From: CAZKYP01 sp964556885
GTDB lineage: Bacteria; Planctomycetota; Phycisphaerae; Sedimentisphaerales; Anaerobacaceae
Direction: 5' to 3'
NCBI GenBank assembly: GCA_964556885.1
Contig: CAZKYP010000014.1
Location: 1-28,788 of the forward strand
Length of the DNA: 28,788 nt
Both the position numbers and the translations under genes were made by a program. How positions within the stretch are numbered: position 1 is the stretch's first letter; each line of letters opens with the position of its first letter. The notes below the pieces were generated by a model, which was not told where the DNA came from, ran no database searches, and was given only the letters and a program-made list of their open reading frames with translations. Shown here piece after piece: positions 8,201 to 13,754 of this stretch.

Positions 8201-10097
8201 TCCGGTAAACGATCCACCAATTGCTAATGGAAACAATCTGAAAACACAGGAGGACACGCCGATTAACATTACTTTGAGCGGCGAGGATCCCGACGGATAT
8301 AATTTAACGTACAGTATTGTTACCGGGCCGTTATATGGTAAACTGAGCGGAGAAGACAAAGAGTTCGTATATATTCCAAATGCGAACTTCAGCGGCACCG
8401 ATGGCTTTACATTTAAGGCCAGTGACGGTACGTTGGACAGTGTTCCCGCTTCAGTATCAATAGCGGTTACCCCTGTGGACGATCCGCCGGTAGTAAGCGG
8501 CGGCAATGCAATGACAAAGGAAGACAAGCCGGTCTGGATTGCTTTAATGGCAAGTGATCCGGACGGCGATCCTTTGACCTATACGGTATTGACAAGCCCG
8601 TCGCATGGGAGCCTTAGCGGAACGGCGCCGACGCTGGCATATACACCAAATGCGGATTACAGCGGCACCGACAGCTTTACCTTCAAGGTTAATGACGGCA
8701 AAGCGGACAGCGCTCCGGCAACGGTTACAATAACAGTCCTGTCGGAGAACGACATACCTATTGCTGAAACACTCAGCATCAAGATGCGCGAAGGAGACGA
8801 GGAATCAATAGTTTTGAAAGGCAGCGATCCTGAGGGAGAATTGTTGACGTATACTGTTATAACAAATCCATTTTACGGACGTCTCAGCGGGGCGGCTCCA
8901 AACCTGACTTATACGCCGAATCCCAGGTACAGCGGACGTGACAGCTTCACGTATAAAGTCAATGACGGTTTGAACGACAGCATCCCGGTAACGGTGTCGA
9001 TAACAGTCATTCCGCTTGGCGACGGGCCGCGTGCGAAAATCGACCATGCGATGACTCAGGAGGATTCGCCGCTGACAATCGACGTGCTGGCTAACGATAT
9101 GGTATTGAATGAGCCTGTAAAATTGAGTGCGATTACCCAGGGTAAAAACGGTTCGGTTATTGTTAATACCAATCAAACAGTAACATATACTCCGAATAAT
9201 AATTTCCACGGAACGGATTCGTTTACATATACTATCAGTGATAAGAAGAGTCAAAGCGATGTTGCTACCGTGGAGATAATAGTAAGTGGAATTAATGATG
9301 CACCATCGATTAAAACAAAGCCGGTGACCGTGGCTATGGTTAATATGAAGTATAGTTATGACGTCAATGCAACCGACCCGGATGGTGACAAGCTGACCTA
9401 CTCGCTGGAGGCATATCCTATCGGCATGACAATTAATCCGAATACGGGATTAATACAGTGGGAGCCGACCGATGTACATCAGGGTGATAACAAGGTAGTA
9501 GTCAAAGTAACGGATAGTAACAGTATCTCGGCTTCAGACACTCAGGTATTTTCAGTGCAGGTCCGCCCGATTCCACCCAAGGTGAATACTTTATCGGTTG
9601 TTGACGGCCATGACCAAAGAACAAACAGGGCATTGTCGGCCGACGGTAAAATCAATATTATCAAGGAAAGTGATGATCAGCGGCTTGATATAATTGCGGG
9701 TTCTTATGTGTCCTTTGATTTTTCGGCTTATTCCGTTCCGCCTAATTCTAAAATCAAGTCCGTTGTGATTTATATTGAACATTATGAAGATGAACAGTTT
9801 CCCGCCGGTCAACTCGAATGGAGTATCGGAACAGGCTGGCCGAAAAAACCGGATATCTGGATTTCGATGATTGCTCCGGTGCGAAACGGCGAACATAGTG
9901 AGGTATTGGATTCCCTGGACATCACGGGTTTTGTAAATACTCCCGAAAAGGTACAATCCCTGCAATTGCAGATTAAAAATAACAGTCGGTCCTCAAGGGC
10001 CAAGACAAATATCGACTATATTTATGTCCTGGTGGAATGGGACTGGCAGGCTCAAAATACGGACCTGGTCGAATACAATCTGGTACCTATGCGATAA
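2265..10097 (+). CDS. Giant membrane-anchored fusion: ParA/Soj ATPase - TM helix - tandem-95 (cadherin-like) repeat stalk
   Basis: One unbroken frame of 2610 residues. Residues 1-255 are a complete ParA-type ATPase: deviant Walker A KGGCGKTT (10-17, with the signature Lys10), VIDLDPQAHAT (36-45), Walker B CIIDCPPS (122-129), and the usual C-terminal EAPSAGQSI block. Residues 256-331 are a Lys/Pro/Ala/Glu-rich linker ending VKVKKKR, then one membrane helix (334-356). Basic residues before the helix predict N-inside, C-outside. Residues 357-2343 are about 22 repeats of roughly 90 residues (pattern: PPVA, QEDTPVSI, SDPDGD, GPSHGTLSGT, YTPNxNFNGxDSFTFKVNDG), Asp-rich and probably calcium-binding. 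Residues 2344-2436 resemble a putative Ig (He_PIG-like) domain; 2437-2610 is an unassigned, probably beta-rich domain. ParA proteins normally act as soluble dimers with ParB. Direct fusion to an exported stalk is unusual, and no ParB is visible here. The arrangement suggests cytoplasmic positioning of a surface adhesin or S-layer-like fibre (inference). Confidence 0.9.
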   Translation: MRTIVITNQKGGCGKTTTAVNLAAALARKGKKVLVIDLDPQAHATLGFGQNPDTLESNIYHPLTNEQIPISKVTIKTGIKGLDLVPSSILLAKADLRPVVVSKREFTLRDRLQAVDKKYDFCIIDCPPSLGLLTLNALVASTDVIVPVQTHYYALEGLKQLLETVKDARKRFHPCSVKVLGLLLTFVEENAALSQQVEQQMRQFFSDLVFDTVIHNTISLAEAPSAGQSIFTYAPKSKGAAEYEALAEEILDPEYKKKGRHPKEVSEIVEQAQIVEEAKPKPKPKTKPKKPAAAKAPVVEEQPVKEAEPAVTEPVEAKPEEAVVVKVKKKRIDFIFIFAVLLIVILATLLVVVSLINHPPVANPEKVIVQEDTPVQINLIGSDKDDEDQLTYNVVTYPSHGSLTGMVPAITYTPAPNYNGVDSFTFSVNDGKLSSTRATVSITVEPANDIPVAKSQSAATRIDKSVSITLTGSDIDEDTLRFVVDSKPEHGTLVIGPEFYTDGELIYSPDARYIGTDSFTYKLNDGIADSRPVTVSLDVTPNYPPMANVKSINTAENKSVDITLSGSDPDGDQLVFELTTDPFHGSLSGKAPNLTYTPDKDYNGTDSFTFKVNDGVADSVLSTVSINVTQVNRPPVANNDTVTTMEDVPVSIKLTGKDPDSMLITYRVLMKPSHGDLSGTEPNLIYTPNLNYNGPDSFTFKLNDGKADSASGTIAITVTPSNDPPMAAQDTVSTREDVSVAIILNGSDPDGDQLKYRVISGPYNGSLSGTEPNLIYTPKENYYGEDRFMFKTNDGLLDSTTATVTISISATDDPPIVKDISAETQEDTSVKISMTGTDPDGDTLTFKVITQPSNGKVSSSGSEVEYTPNLNFFGEDRFSFTASDGMSESLPAAIIVNVTPTDDPPVASNADVAIQEDTTVWIALIGTDPDGDSLTYTVLDKPTQGKLSGTAPNLTYTPGTDFSGSDSLTFKVSDGKTESAPATITIKIASANDQPVVNGGIATTQEDIPVSIALTASDLDGDELVYSVVSGPSHGSISGTAPNLTYTPHPDYNGSDTFNFKVNDGTVDSVEATISIDITPVNDPPHANSESVTTLEDMRVPITLTADDPDGDALRFGILKGPSHGTISGTEPQIIYIPDANFYGPDSLTFFASDNVLDSVSATISIKVTAVNDKPVANSKDVSTPEETSVSITLTGGDPDGDSLSYSIVTGPSHGKLSGTEPDVVYTPEENYDGPDSFTFKANDDIVDSVPATVSLMVTPIDDAPTAKADDITTQEDTPISIELKGDDPDTLFLTFEIATRPSHGVLTGNEPNLTYTPNPNFNGSDSFTFTVNDGEYSSDPAAFSIQVEPVNDHPKAKDGVASTKEDTPVVIVLKGSDLEGDALTYRVLAGPASGSISGTEPNIVYTPNVNFNGSDSFTFIANDGQADSTAATVSIKVEPVDDSPVAHEDDITTPEDKSVTLTLSGDDPDGNMLTYSVVTGPTHGTLSGTEPNLVYTPYTNFNGSDSFTFKVNDGKLSSLPAIVSINITPVDDWPIALSEHITGQEDRPVPVILKGDDPDGDSLKYIIETGPAHGSLSGTESDLTYTPNTNFNGTDSFTFKANDGKANSVSATVKITVLPVNDPPAGNNEAVSTEEDTPVSITLTGNDTDGDSLIYSLETGPSHGTLSGSAPNFIYTPNTNFFGSDSFTFKVNDGITDGALATVSVSVSPVNDPPTVKSDSITTSEDTPVSIALTGSDPDGFQLDYSVVNNPSYGTLSGKAPNLTYTPNMNFNGTDSFTFKVSDGVADSVLATFSITVNPVNDIPVADGDSLKIQEDTPVWIGITGSDPDGDPLSFAVVTDPSHGNLSGAMPNLTYTPDTNFNGTDSFTFKANDGISDSTVATISITVTPVNDLPTVKGDTLATDEDTSIPVTLAASDVDGDKLNYIIITRPVSGDLSGTAPNLTYTPKTNSNGPDMFSFKVNDGTSDSSVATISITVNPVNDPPIANGNNLKTQEDTPINITLSGEDPDGYNLTYSIVTGPLYGKLSGEDKEFVYIPNANFSGTDGFTFKASDGTLDSVPASVSIAVTPVDDPPVVSGGNAMTKEDKPVWIALMASDPDGDPLTYTVLTSPSHGSLSGTAPTLAYTPNADYSGTDSFTFKVNDGKADSAPATVTITVLSENDIPIAETLSIKMREGDEESIVLKGSDPEGELLTYTVITNPFYGRLSGAAPNLTYTPNPRYSGRDSFTYKVNDGLNDSIPVTVSITVIPLGDGPRAKIDHAMTQEDSPLTIDVLANDMVLNEPVKLSAITQGKNGSVIVNTNQTVTYTPNNNFHGTDSFTYTISDKKSQSDVATVEIIVSGINDAPSIKTKPVTVAMVNMKYSYDVNATDPDGDKLTYSLEAYPIGMTINPNTGLIQWEPTDVHQGDNKVVVKVTDSNSISASDTQVFSVQVRPIPPKVNTLSVVDGHDQRTNRALSADGKINIIKESDDQRLDIIAGSYVSFDFSAYSVPPNSKIKSVVIYIEHYEDEQFPAGQLEWSIGTGWPKKPDIWISMIAPVRNGEHSEVLDSLDITGFVNTPEKVQSLQLQIKNNSRSSRAKTNIDYIYVLVEWDWQAQNTDLVEYNLVPMR
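3333..9293 (+). repeat. About 22 in-frame coding repeats of roughly 270 bp (tandem-95 units)
   Basis: The stalk part of the giant gene is an array of diverged DNA repeats averaging 90 codons. Recurring blocks encode SDPDGD, NLTYTPN and DSFTFKVNDG. Units are similar in protein but drifted in DNA, so the array looks old rather than freshly amplified. The last units (21-22) are more diverged. Long repeats like this can collapse or expand in assembly, so the true copy number may differ. Confidence 0.9.
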
Positions 10098-10118
10098 TAA
10101 GCATATCTTAATGCTTAT
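10097..10118 (+). terminator. Hairpin at the stop codon of the giant gene (weak terminator candidate)
   Basis: ATAAGCAT and ATGCTTAT form a perfect 8-bp stem around a 6-base loop, beginning at the last base of the stop codon. It is AT-rich and lacks a T-tract, so it is at best a weak terminator. The 350 bases to the next gene hold only this hairpin and the promoter at 10292-10320. Confidence 0.35.
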
Positions 10119-10291
10119 AAAGGACATGCGTCCTGGATTTCAAATCAGGGCATATACGTACATTTCCTGACTAATCCCTTTTTTTGAACAAAAATGAGGT
10201 GTTATGTTAAAATCAAACCTTATAATTCCGGTTTGCATATTTTGTGTGTTGTTATAGGTCTTAATAATTTAAAAAAAGGCAGAATATTACT

Positions 10292-10320
10292 TTGACATTA
10301 CCGTTTATATAAAGTATATT
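10292..10320 (+). promoter_or_regulatory. Near-consensus sigma70 promoter upstream of the small gene at 10447
   Basis: TTGACA (10292-10297), a 17-base spacer and TATATT (10315-10320) form the best promoter I find in the window. It predicts a start near 10327 and a 5' leader of about 120 bases. The small downstream gene is therefore probably transcribed independently of the giant gene. Confidence 0.65.
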
Positions 10321-10446
10321 TTAAATAAGAGTTGGTTGATGAGAAGAAAGGGGATTATAGAAGTCATTTCCTGTTTCTTTATCACGATTATATATACTCA
10401 ATTAGTGCAGACTGTCATACAACTTGTTTGGCCGAAGGGATAGACC

Positions 10447-10761
10447 ATGGCAAAATATGAAGCTGGTTTGCACAAGGATGTGACAACAATATTTAATGGT
10501 GTATGGATACCACATATAGATAATTTACAGCAGTCTGTTGAGGCGACAGCGCCGATCAGCGCTTCCTACGCTTATCCGAGGCCGCTGGCTTTGGAGCAGT
10601 GGACGCTTCCGAAAAATGTTTCGTCCACTTCCAGGAATATGAAAATTCCGTCTTTATCGGATATATTCAGGAAGCTGCCCGGGCTTTCGGGTGAGTCAAG
10701 GCGTGAAAAGAAAAGACTGGCTTCTATATCGAGGCATTTGCTGATAAATTTACCCAGCTAA
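10447..10761 (+). CDS. Small uncharacterised protein (104 aa)
   Basis: I do not recognise this protein. It has no signal peptide, membrane helix or cysteine motif. The N-terminal 25 residues (MAKYEAGLHKDVTTIFNGVW) look compact and folded. The middle is rich in Pro, Ala, Ser and Tyr and probably disordered. The C-terminal third is basic (SRREKKRLASISRHLL) and could form an amphipathic helix that binds nucleic acid or membrane. ATG 10447 has a purine-rich AAGGG about 8 bases upstream, and a near-consensus promoter lies 130 bases upstream, which supports a real gene. It follows the ParA-fusion gene on the same strand, so a functional link is possible but not shown. Confidence 0.6.
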   Translation: MAKYEAGLHKDVTTIFNGVWIPHIDNLQQSVEATAPISASYAYPRPLALEQWTLPKNVSSTSRNMKIPSLSDIFRKLPGLSGESRREKKRLASISRHLLINLPS

Positions 10762-10770
10762 TATATATAA

Positions 10771-10798
10771 ACGCATGAGGTTCAAAATACTCGTGCGT
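10771..10798. terminator. Hairpin between convergent genes, probable bidirectional terminator
   Basis: ACGCATGAG (10771-10779) pairs with CTCGTGCGT (10790-10798) over a 10-base loop: nine pairs with one G-U wobble. It lies between the small gene ending at 10761 and the convergent lipoprotein gene ending at 10949. A T-run follows only about 20 bases later, so termination is likely but not certain. Confidence 0.45.
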
Positions 10799-10948
10799 CG
10801 GGCGGTTCGTGTCTAATAATTTTTATAAATTACTTTAACATACAAATAGAAATTTCAATCTCTGCTGTATTTCGTTAATACAATTCAATAGTCCCATAAT
10901 AAGCATTTCCGATTTGATTAACCTTCCAAGTAACACTTTAAAAAAGAA

Positions 10949-11290
10949 TCAGTATTTGATTTGTCTTGCTGGTGCGATACCAACCCGGGCAACATAATTA
11001 TCCTCTATCCAGAGTATGAGAGAATTGGGGCTTCTGAAGTATACCCACTCGATAGCTAACATACCCGGAGGCATCATATCACCACCGGCCCACATATTTT
11101 TAGTAAAAGGCCCCTTGGATACTATGTCTGGTTGACCCAATGACCTTCCTACCGATTCTATTGACTGCCCCTGATAGATTTTTTCATTTTCAAATGTTAC
11201 TATTTGAGGGCCTGCCATAGGACCGGAACAACCAGCGGCCCAAAAAATACCTATTACACAAATGGTTAAAAGAAACTTAGCCCCTTTCAT
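10949..11290 (-). CDS. Small lipoprotein, possibly BamE/SmpA-like
   Basis: A 113-residue protein with a lipoprotein signal peptide: basic MKGAK, a hydrophobic core, and the lipobox WAAGC with the lipidated Cys at residue 21. The mature part has a short block (YQGQSIESVGRSLGQPD) followed by a conserved-looking strand pair (AIEWVYFR, LILWIEDNYVARVG). That resembles the helix-then-sheet pattern of SmpA/OmlA/BamE-type envelope lipoproteins, in which a xSxxxVxxxLGxPD motif precedes the beta-sheet. The similarity is only to this general pattern, so a role in outer-membrane assembly is a guess. An AGAGAG stretch precedes ATG 11290. It has its own promoter and no operon partner. Confidence 0.65.
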   Translation of the reverse strand: MKGAKFLLTICVIGIFWAAGCSGPMAGPQIVTFENEKIYQGQSIESVGRSLGQPDIVSKGPFTKNMWAGGDMMPPGMLAIEWVYFRSPNSLILWIEDNYVARVGIAPARQIKY

Positions 11291-11377
11291 CTTACTCTCT
11301 CTCTAAAAAAATCACCCATTTCCTGAAATTAAACTTCAGCCCTTGTCCCTGGCATTTTGCTTTTTCCATATATTAGC

Positions 11378-11407
11378 ATTATAATCAGATAGATATTGGC
11401 AGGTCAA
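11378..11407 (-). promoter_or_regulatory. Sigma70 promoter of the small lipoprotein gene
   Basis: On the minus strand TTGACC (11402-11407) and a perfect TATAAT (11378-11383) are 18 bases apart, predicting a start near 11371 and a leader of about 80 bases. Apart from this promoter I see nothing in the gene-free stretch 11291-11608; a 64-codon open frame there lacks coding features. Confidence 0.6.
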
Positions 11408-11608
11408 GCGGAATTTATTAAAGAACCCTTTTTCTGTAAACATGTTTTAACAGTAAAATGGAGGGAATTTAATGTAATTTGGTATAGGCCAGACTGAGAA
11501 CGGCAGGCAGAATGAGAACTGCGAAGCCGGATTTTCGTGAAATAAAGCCGAGATATGGCATTTTGACGCATATTTTGATTAAGAGCGGTTCTGTGCAAAC
11601 ATCAGGAA

Positions 11609-11682
11609 TGGGCGATACAGGACTTGAACCTGTGGCCTCCTGCGTGTAAAGCAGGCGCTCTAGCCAACTGAGCTAATCGCCC
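11609..11682 (-). tRNA. tRNA-Val (anticodon TAC)
   Basis: Read on the minus strand, a 7-bp acceptor stem (GGGCGAT with ATCGCCC) closes a normal cloverleaf. The D-arm contains AGCTCAGTTGG. The anticodon stem CCTGC/GCAGG holds the loop TTTACAC with anticodon TAC (Val, GUA codons). The T-loop is TTCAAGT and the discriminator is A. CCA is not encoded and must be added after transcription. Confidence 0.95.
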
Positions 11683-11696
11683 GAAATCAACATATA

Positions 11697-11725
11697 AAAG
11701 TACATTTTTTTCCTGCTTGCGTCAA
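11697..11725 (-). promoter_or_regulatory. Promoter of tRNA-Val
   Basis: On the minus strand TTGACG (11720-11725), a 17-base spacer and TACTTT (11697-11702) precede the tRNA by about 14 bases. The -35 is strong and the -10 weak. The 12 bases around this -35 are identical to those at the VOC gene promoter (1669-1680). Confidence 0.5.
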
Positions 11726-11812
11726 GATAGTTTTTGCTCTATATTTGTATAAATGTCATTTTTCAAGGCGATCTTTCTTTTATAGATATATTTGGAGAAA
11801 TTGAGATAAACT

Positions 11813-12325
11813 ATGACAGTAAATGAAGCTATTCTTAATAGATATTCCTGCCGGTCATATATGGACAAACCTGTTGAACGGGAAAAGCTGGATATTCTGC
11901 TTGAGGCGGCACGTCTTGCGCCTTCCGCCAGGAATACGCAGGATTGGCGGTTTGTAGTGGTTACCGACAAGCAAACAAGATACAGACTTGCCCAGACCAC
12001 CAATAAGCCGGAATCATTTATGAATGCCGGTGTTATTATTGTCGGATGCAGCAATAGTAAAGATGTAATGACTTGCGGCCAGGCGATAGCACAAATCGAT
12101 GTAGCTATCGCACTTGAGCATATCTGCCTGCAGGCGACGGAATTGGGGTTGGGGACGTGCTGGATAGGCTCGTTTAAGACCGACCAGGTCAGGGAGATAC
12201 TCGGTATTCCCGGGGATATTGAGATTATCGAGCTGTTGGCTGTAGGTTATCCCGCCGATAGCTGGAAGAAACCGAATCGAGAGAAAATCGAAAAAATAGT
12301 TTGCTATGATAAATGGAAGTTCTGA
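11813..12325 (+). CDS. Nitroreductase family protein (FMN-dependent)
   Basis: A 170-residue single-domain nitroreductase-fold protein. It shows the N-terminal FMN phosphate-binding block (NRYSCRSY, residues 9-16), the LAPSARNTQDWRF segment (36-48), and the C-terminal ATELGLGTCWIGSF motif that packs on the flavin. These enzymes use NAD(P)H to reduce nitroaromatics, quinones or flavins, usually as homodimers in the cytoplasm; short members like this one are common in anaerobes. The physiological substrate cannot be told from sequence. Start ATG 11813 has a GAG-containing site about 8 bases upstream. It lies between two tRNA genes and has no operon partner. Confidence 0.88.
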   Translation: MTVNEAILNRYSCRSYMDKPVEREKLDILLEAARLAPSARNTQDWRFVVVTDKQTRYRLAQTTNKPESFMNAGVIIVGCSNSKDVMTCGQAIAQIDVAIALEHICLQATELGLGTCWIGSFKTDQVREILGIPGDIEIIELLAVGYPADSWKKPNREKIEKIVCYDKWKF

Positions 12326-12390
12326 GTTTTTCTTATTTGGTAATTTAAAACAAATTGAATTTATATTTTTATTAGGTAAAATACCTCTTA

Positions 12391-12396
12391 TATAAT
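12391..12396 (+). promoter_or_regulatory. -10 box of the tRNA-Ala gene
   Basis: A perfect TATAAT lies 9 bases before the first tRNA base (12405). The region 17 bases upstream (TTTATT) is a poor -35 match. Confidence 0.5.
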
Positions 12397-12404
12397 AGAA
12401 AATC

Positions 12405-12475
12405 GGGGACGTGGTGTAACGGGAGCACGCCGCGGTCGCATCGCGGAAATGAGGGTTCGATTCCCTTCGTCTCCA
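12405..12475 (+). tRNA. tRNA-Ala (anticodon CGC)
   Basis: The cloverleaf is complete: acceptor GGGGACG with CGTCTCC, D-stem GTGT/GCAC, anticodon stem CCGCG/CGCGG, and T-loop TTCGATT. The anticodon is CGC (Ala, GCG codons). The third acceptor pair is G3-U70, the classic alanine identity element, and the discriminator is A. The anticodon loop is GTCGCAT, with an unusual G at position 32. CCA is not encoded. Confidence 0.9.
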
Positions 12476-12608
12476 TTTCTCAACTCTTTTATATGAAAGA
12501 TTAATCATTGTTTAAGGAAGCAAAAGTCCGAGTGTATATTTGTAACACAATAATATATAAGGGCTTATGAAAATTACAACAGGGGGCTGTAGGCATCATA
12601 AAAAAATA

Positions 12609-12659
12609 TTGAAAATTTTGAAAAACCTGTTTGTTATATAGGAGTATATACTATATAGT
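12609..12659 (+). promoter_or_regulatory. Putative autoregulated promoter/operator of the PerR-like gene
   Basis: TTGAAA (12609-12614) and TGTTAT (12632-12637), spacer 17, form a modest promoter. Just downstream lies an inverted repeat TATATAG (12635-12641) / CTATATA (12651-12657), and within it two overlapping perfect 10-bp palindromes, AGTATATACT (12643-12652) and ACTATATAGT (12650-12659). Fur-family repressors bind AT-rich dyads at such sites. It does not match the Bacillus PerR box exactly, so the operator role is inferred. Confidence 0.4.
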
Positions 12660-12666
12660 AGTAGCT

Positions 12667-13119
12667 ATGATTAAAAGAAGTGATGAAAATATTGACGAAA
12701 GAATCCGCTGGTTCATTGATAAATGCAAACAAGCTGGTTTAAAAATAACACCGCAAAGGACAGCGATATATAAAGAGTTAATATCATCGAAAAGCCATCC
12801 TTCAGCAGAAATGTTATATGAAAAGATAAGGGAAAAATTCCCTAATATATCATTGGATACGGTGAATCGAACTCTGTTAAAGATGAATGAGATTGGAGTA
12901 GCTGAATTAGTAGTAAGCTCCGGGGGGGCTAAAAGATTTGACGGAGGTTTGGAGAAACATAACCATTTCAAGTGTGTCAAATGTAAAAGGATAATCGATT
13001 TTCATCATGAGCCTTTTGATAATATTAAATTACCCTCGGAAATAGAGAAAAAATACACCATACTAAGGAAAAGTGTATATCTTGAAGGTATATGTGATTT
13101 ATGTAAGTCAAATAAATAA
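12667..13119 (+). CDS. PerR-like peroxide-sensing Fur family transcriptional regulator
   Basis: A 150-residue Fur-family repressor: N-terminal winged helix (KITPQRTAIYKELISS, then HPSAEMLYEKI) and C-terminal metal-binding dimerisation domain. In the regulatory site an Asp (in RFDGG) is followed by His at +6 and +8 (HNH) and Asp at +19 (IIDFHH). This is the spacing of Asp85, His91, His93 and Asp104 in Bacillus PerR, pointing to an Fe-dependent peroxide sensor rather than Fur itself. Two CxxC pairs (CVKC, and CDLC near the C-terminus) form the structural zinc site. ATG 12667 starts the recognisable domain; AGGAG lies about 22 bases upstream, so initiation is not typical. It is first in a row of oxidative-stress genes, 27 bases ahead of rubrerythrin, and probably controls them. 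Confidence 0.85.
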   Translation: MIKRSDENIDERIRWFIDKCKQAGLKITPQRTAIYKELISSKSHPSAEMLYEKIREKFPNISLDTVNRTLLKMNEIGVAELVVSSGGAKRFDGGLEKHNHFKCVKCKRIIDFHHEPFDNIKLPSEIEKKYTILRKSVYLEGICDLCKSNK

Positions 13120-13146
13120 TGATATAAAAAGAAAGTGAGGTTATAA

Positions 13147-13719
13147 ATGGAATTGAAGGGAAGTCAGACAGAGAAGAATTTGTTAGCGGCATTTGCTGGC
13201 GAGTCTCAGGCAAGAAACAGATATTCGTATTTTGCAAGCAAGGCCAGGAAAGAAGGGTATGAGCAGATAGCGGCGATTTTCGAGGAAACTGCTAATCAGG
13301 AAAAGGAACATGCAAAGAGAGAATTTAAGTTCCTGAAAGGCGGAGAGGTTGAAATTACGGCGGCATTTCCGGCGGGTGTTATTGGTAATACAATGGACAA
13401 TCTCAAGGCGGCCGCAGCCGGCGAGCATTATGAAACTACTGAGATGTACCCGGGCTTTGCTGAGATTGCGGAAAAGGAAGGCTTTTCAGATATTGCAAAA
13501 GTGTTTCGTAATATCGCAGTAGCAGAGAAACGTCACGAGAAAAGGTATCTGGCTTTGGCCAGGAACATAGAAGACGGAGTAGTTTTCAAGCGTACCAAAT
13601 CGGTAAGATGGGTTTGCAGAAATTGCGGCTATGTGCATGAAGGAACTGAAGCGCCTTCCGTGTGCCCGGCATGTGCACATCCTCTGGCTCACTTTGAATT
13701 GGAGGCTGTAAACTATTGA
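13147..13719 (+). CDS. rbr: Rubrerythrin (diiron peroxidase with rubredoxin domain)
   Basis: A 190-residue rubrerythrin. Residues 1-140 form the ferritin-like four-helix bundle with diiron ligands in GESQARNRY (Glu19), QEKEH (Glu52, His55), the AGEHYE region (Glu93 and Glu96) and AEKRH (Glu127, His130). Residues 155-185 are a C-terminal rubredoxin domain with one Fe(Cys)4 site (CRNC at 157-160, CPAC at 173-176). The enzyme reduces hydrogen peroxide to water in the cytoplasm of anaerobes, with electrons from rubredoxin. The length is typical and all ligands are present. AGTGAGG lies just before ATG 13147. It directly follows the PerR-like gene and probably shares its transcript. Confidence 0.96.
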   Translation: MELKGSQTEKNLLAAFAGESQARNRYSYFASKARKEGYEQIAAIFEETANQEKEHAKREFKFLKGGEVEITAAFPAGVIGNTMDNLKAAAAGEHYETTEMYPGFAEIAEKEGFSDIAKVFRNIAVAEKRHEKRYLALARNIEDGVVFKRTKSVRWVCRNCGYVHEGTEAPSVCPACAHPLAHFELEAVNY

Positions 13720-13754
13720 TTCGATAAGATTAGCAGAAGGAAACGAGGTCTATT

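Noticed and set aside
3333..9293. CRISPR or satellite array
   Set aside because: The roughly 270-bp repeats are in-frame coding units of a protein stalk; there are no short identical repeats with unique spacers.
2265..10761. Chromosomal parABS locus
   Set aside because: No ParB-like gene and no palindrome like the parS consensus were seen; the ParA domain is part of a membrane fusion.
11404..11598. 64-residue minus-strand frame between the lipoprotein gene and tRNA-Val
   Set aside because: No ribosome-binding site, no domain or signal, and it overlaps the -35 box of the lipoprotein promoter.
12014..12508. 164-residue minus-strand frame
   Set aside because: It runs antisense through the nitroreductase gene and tRNA-Ala; the RRRESNPHFRDATAACSRYTTSP-type stretch is only the translated tRNA.
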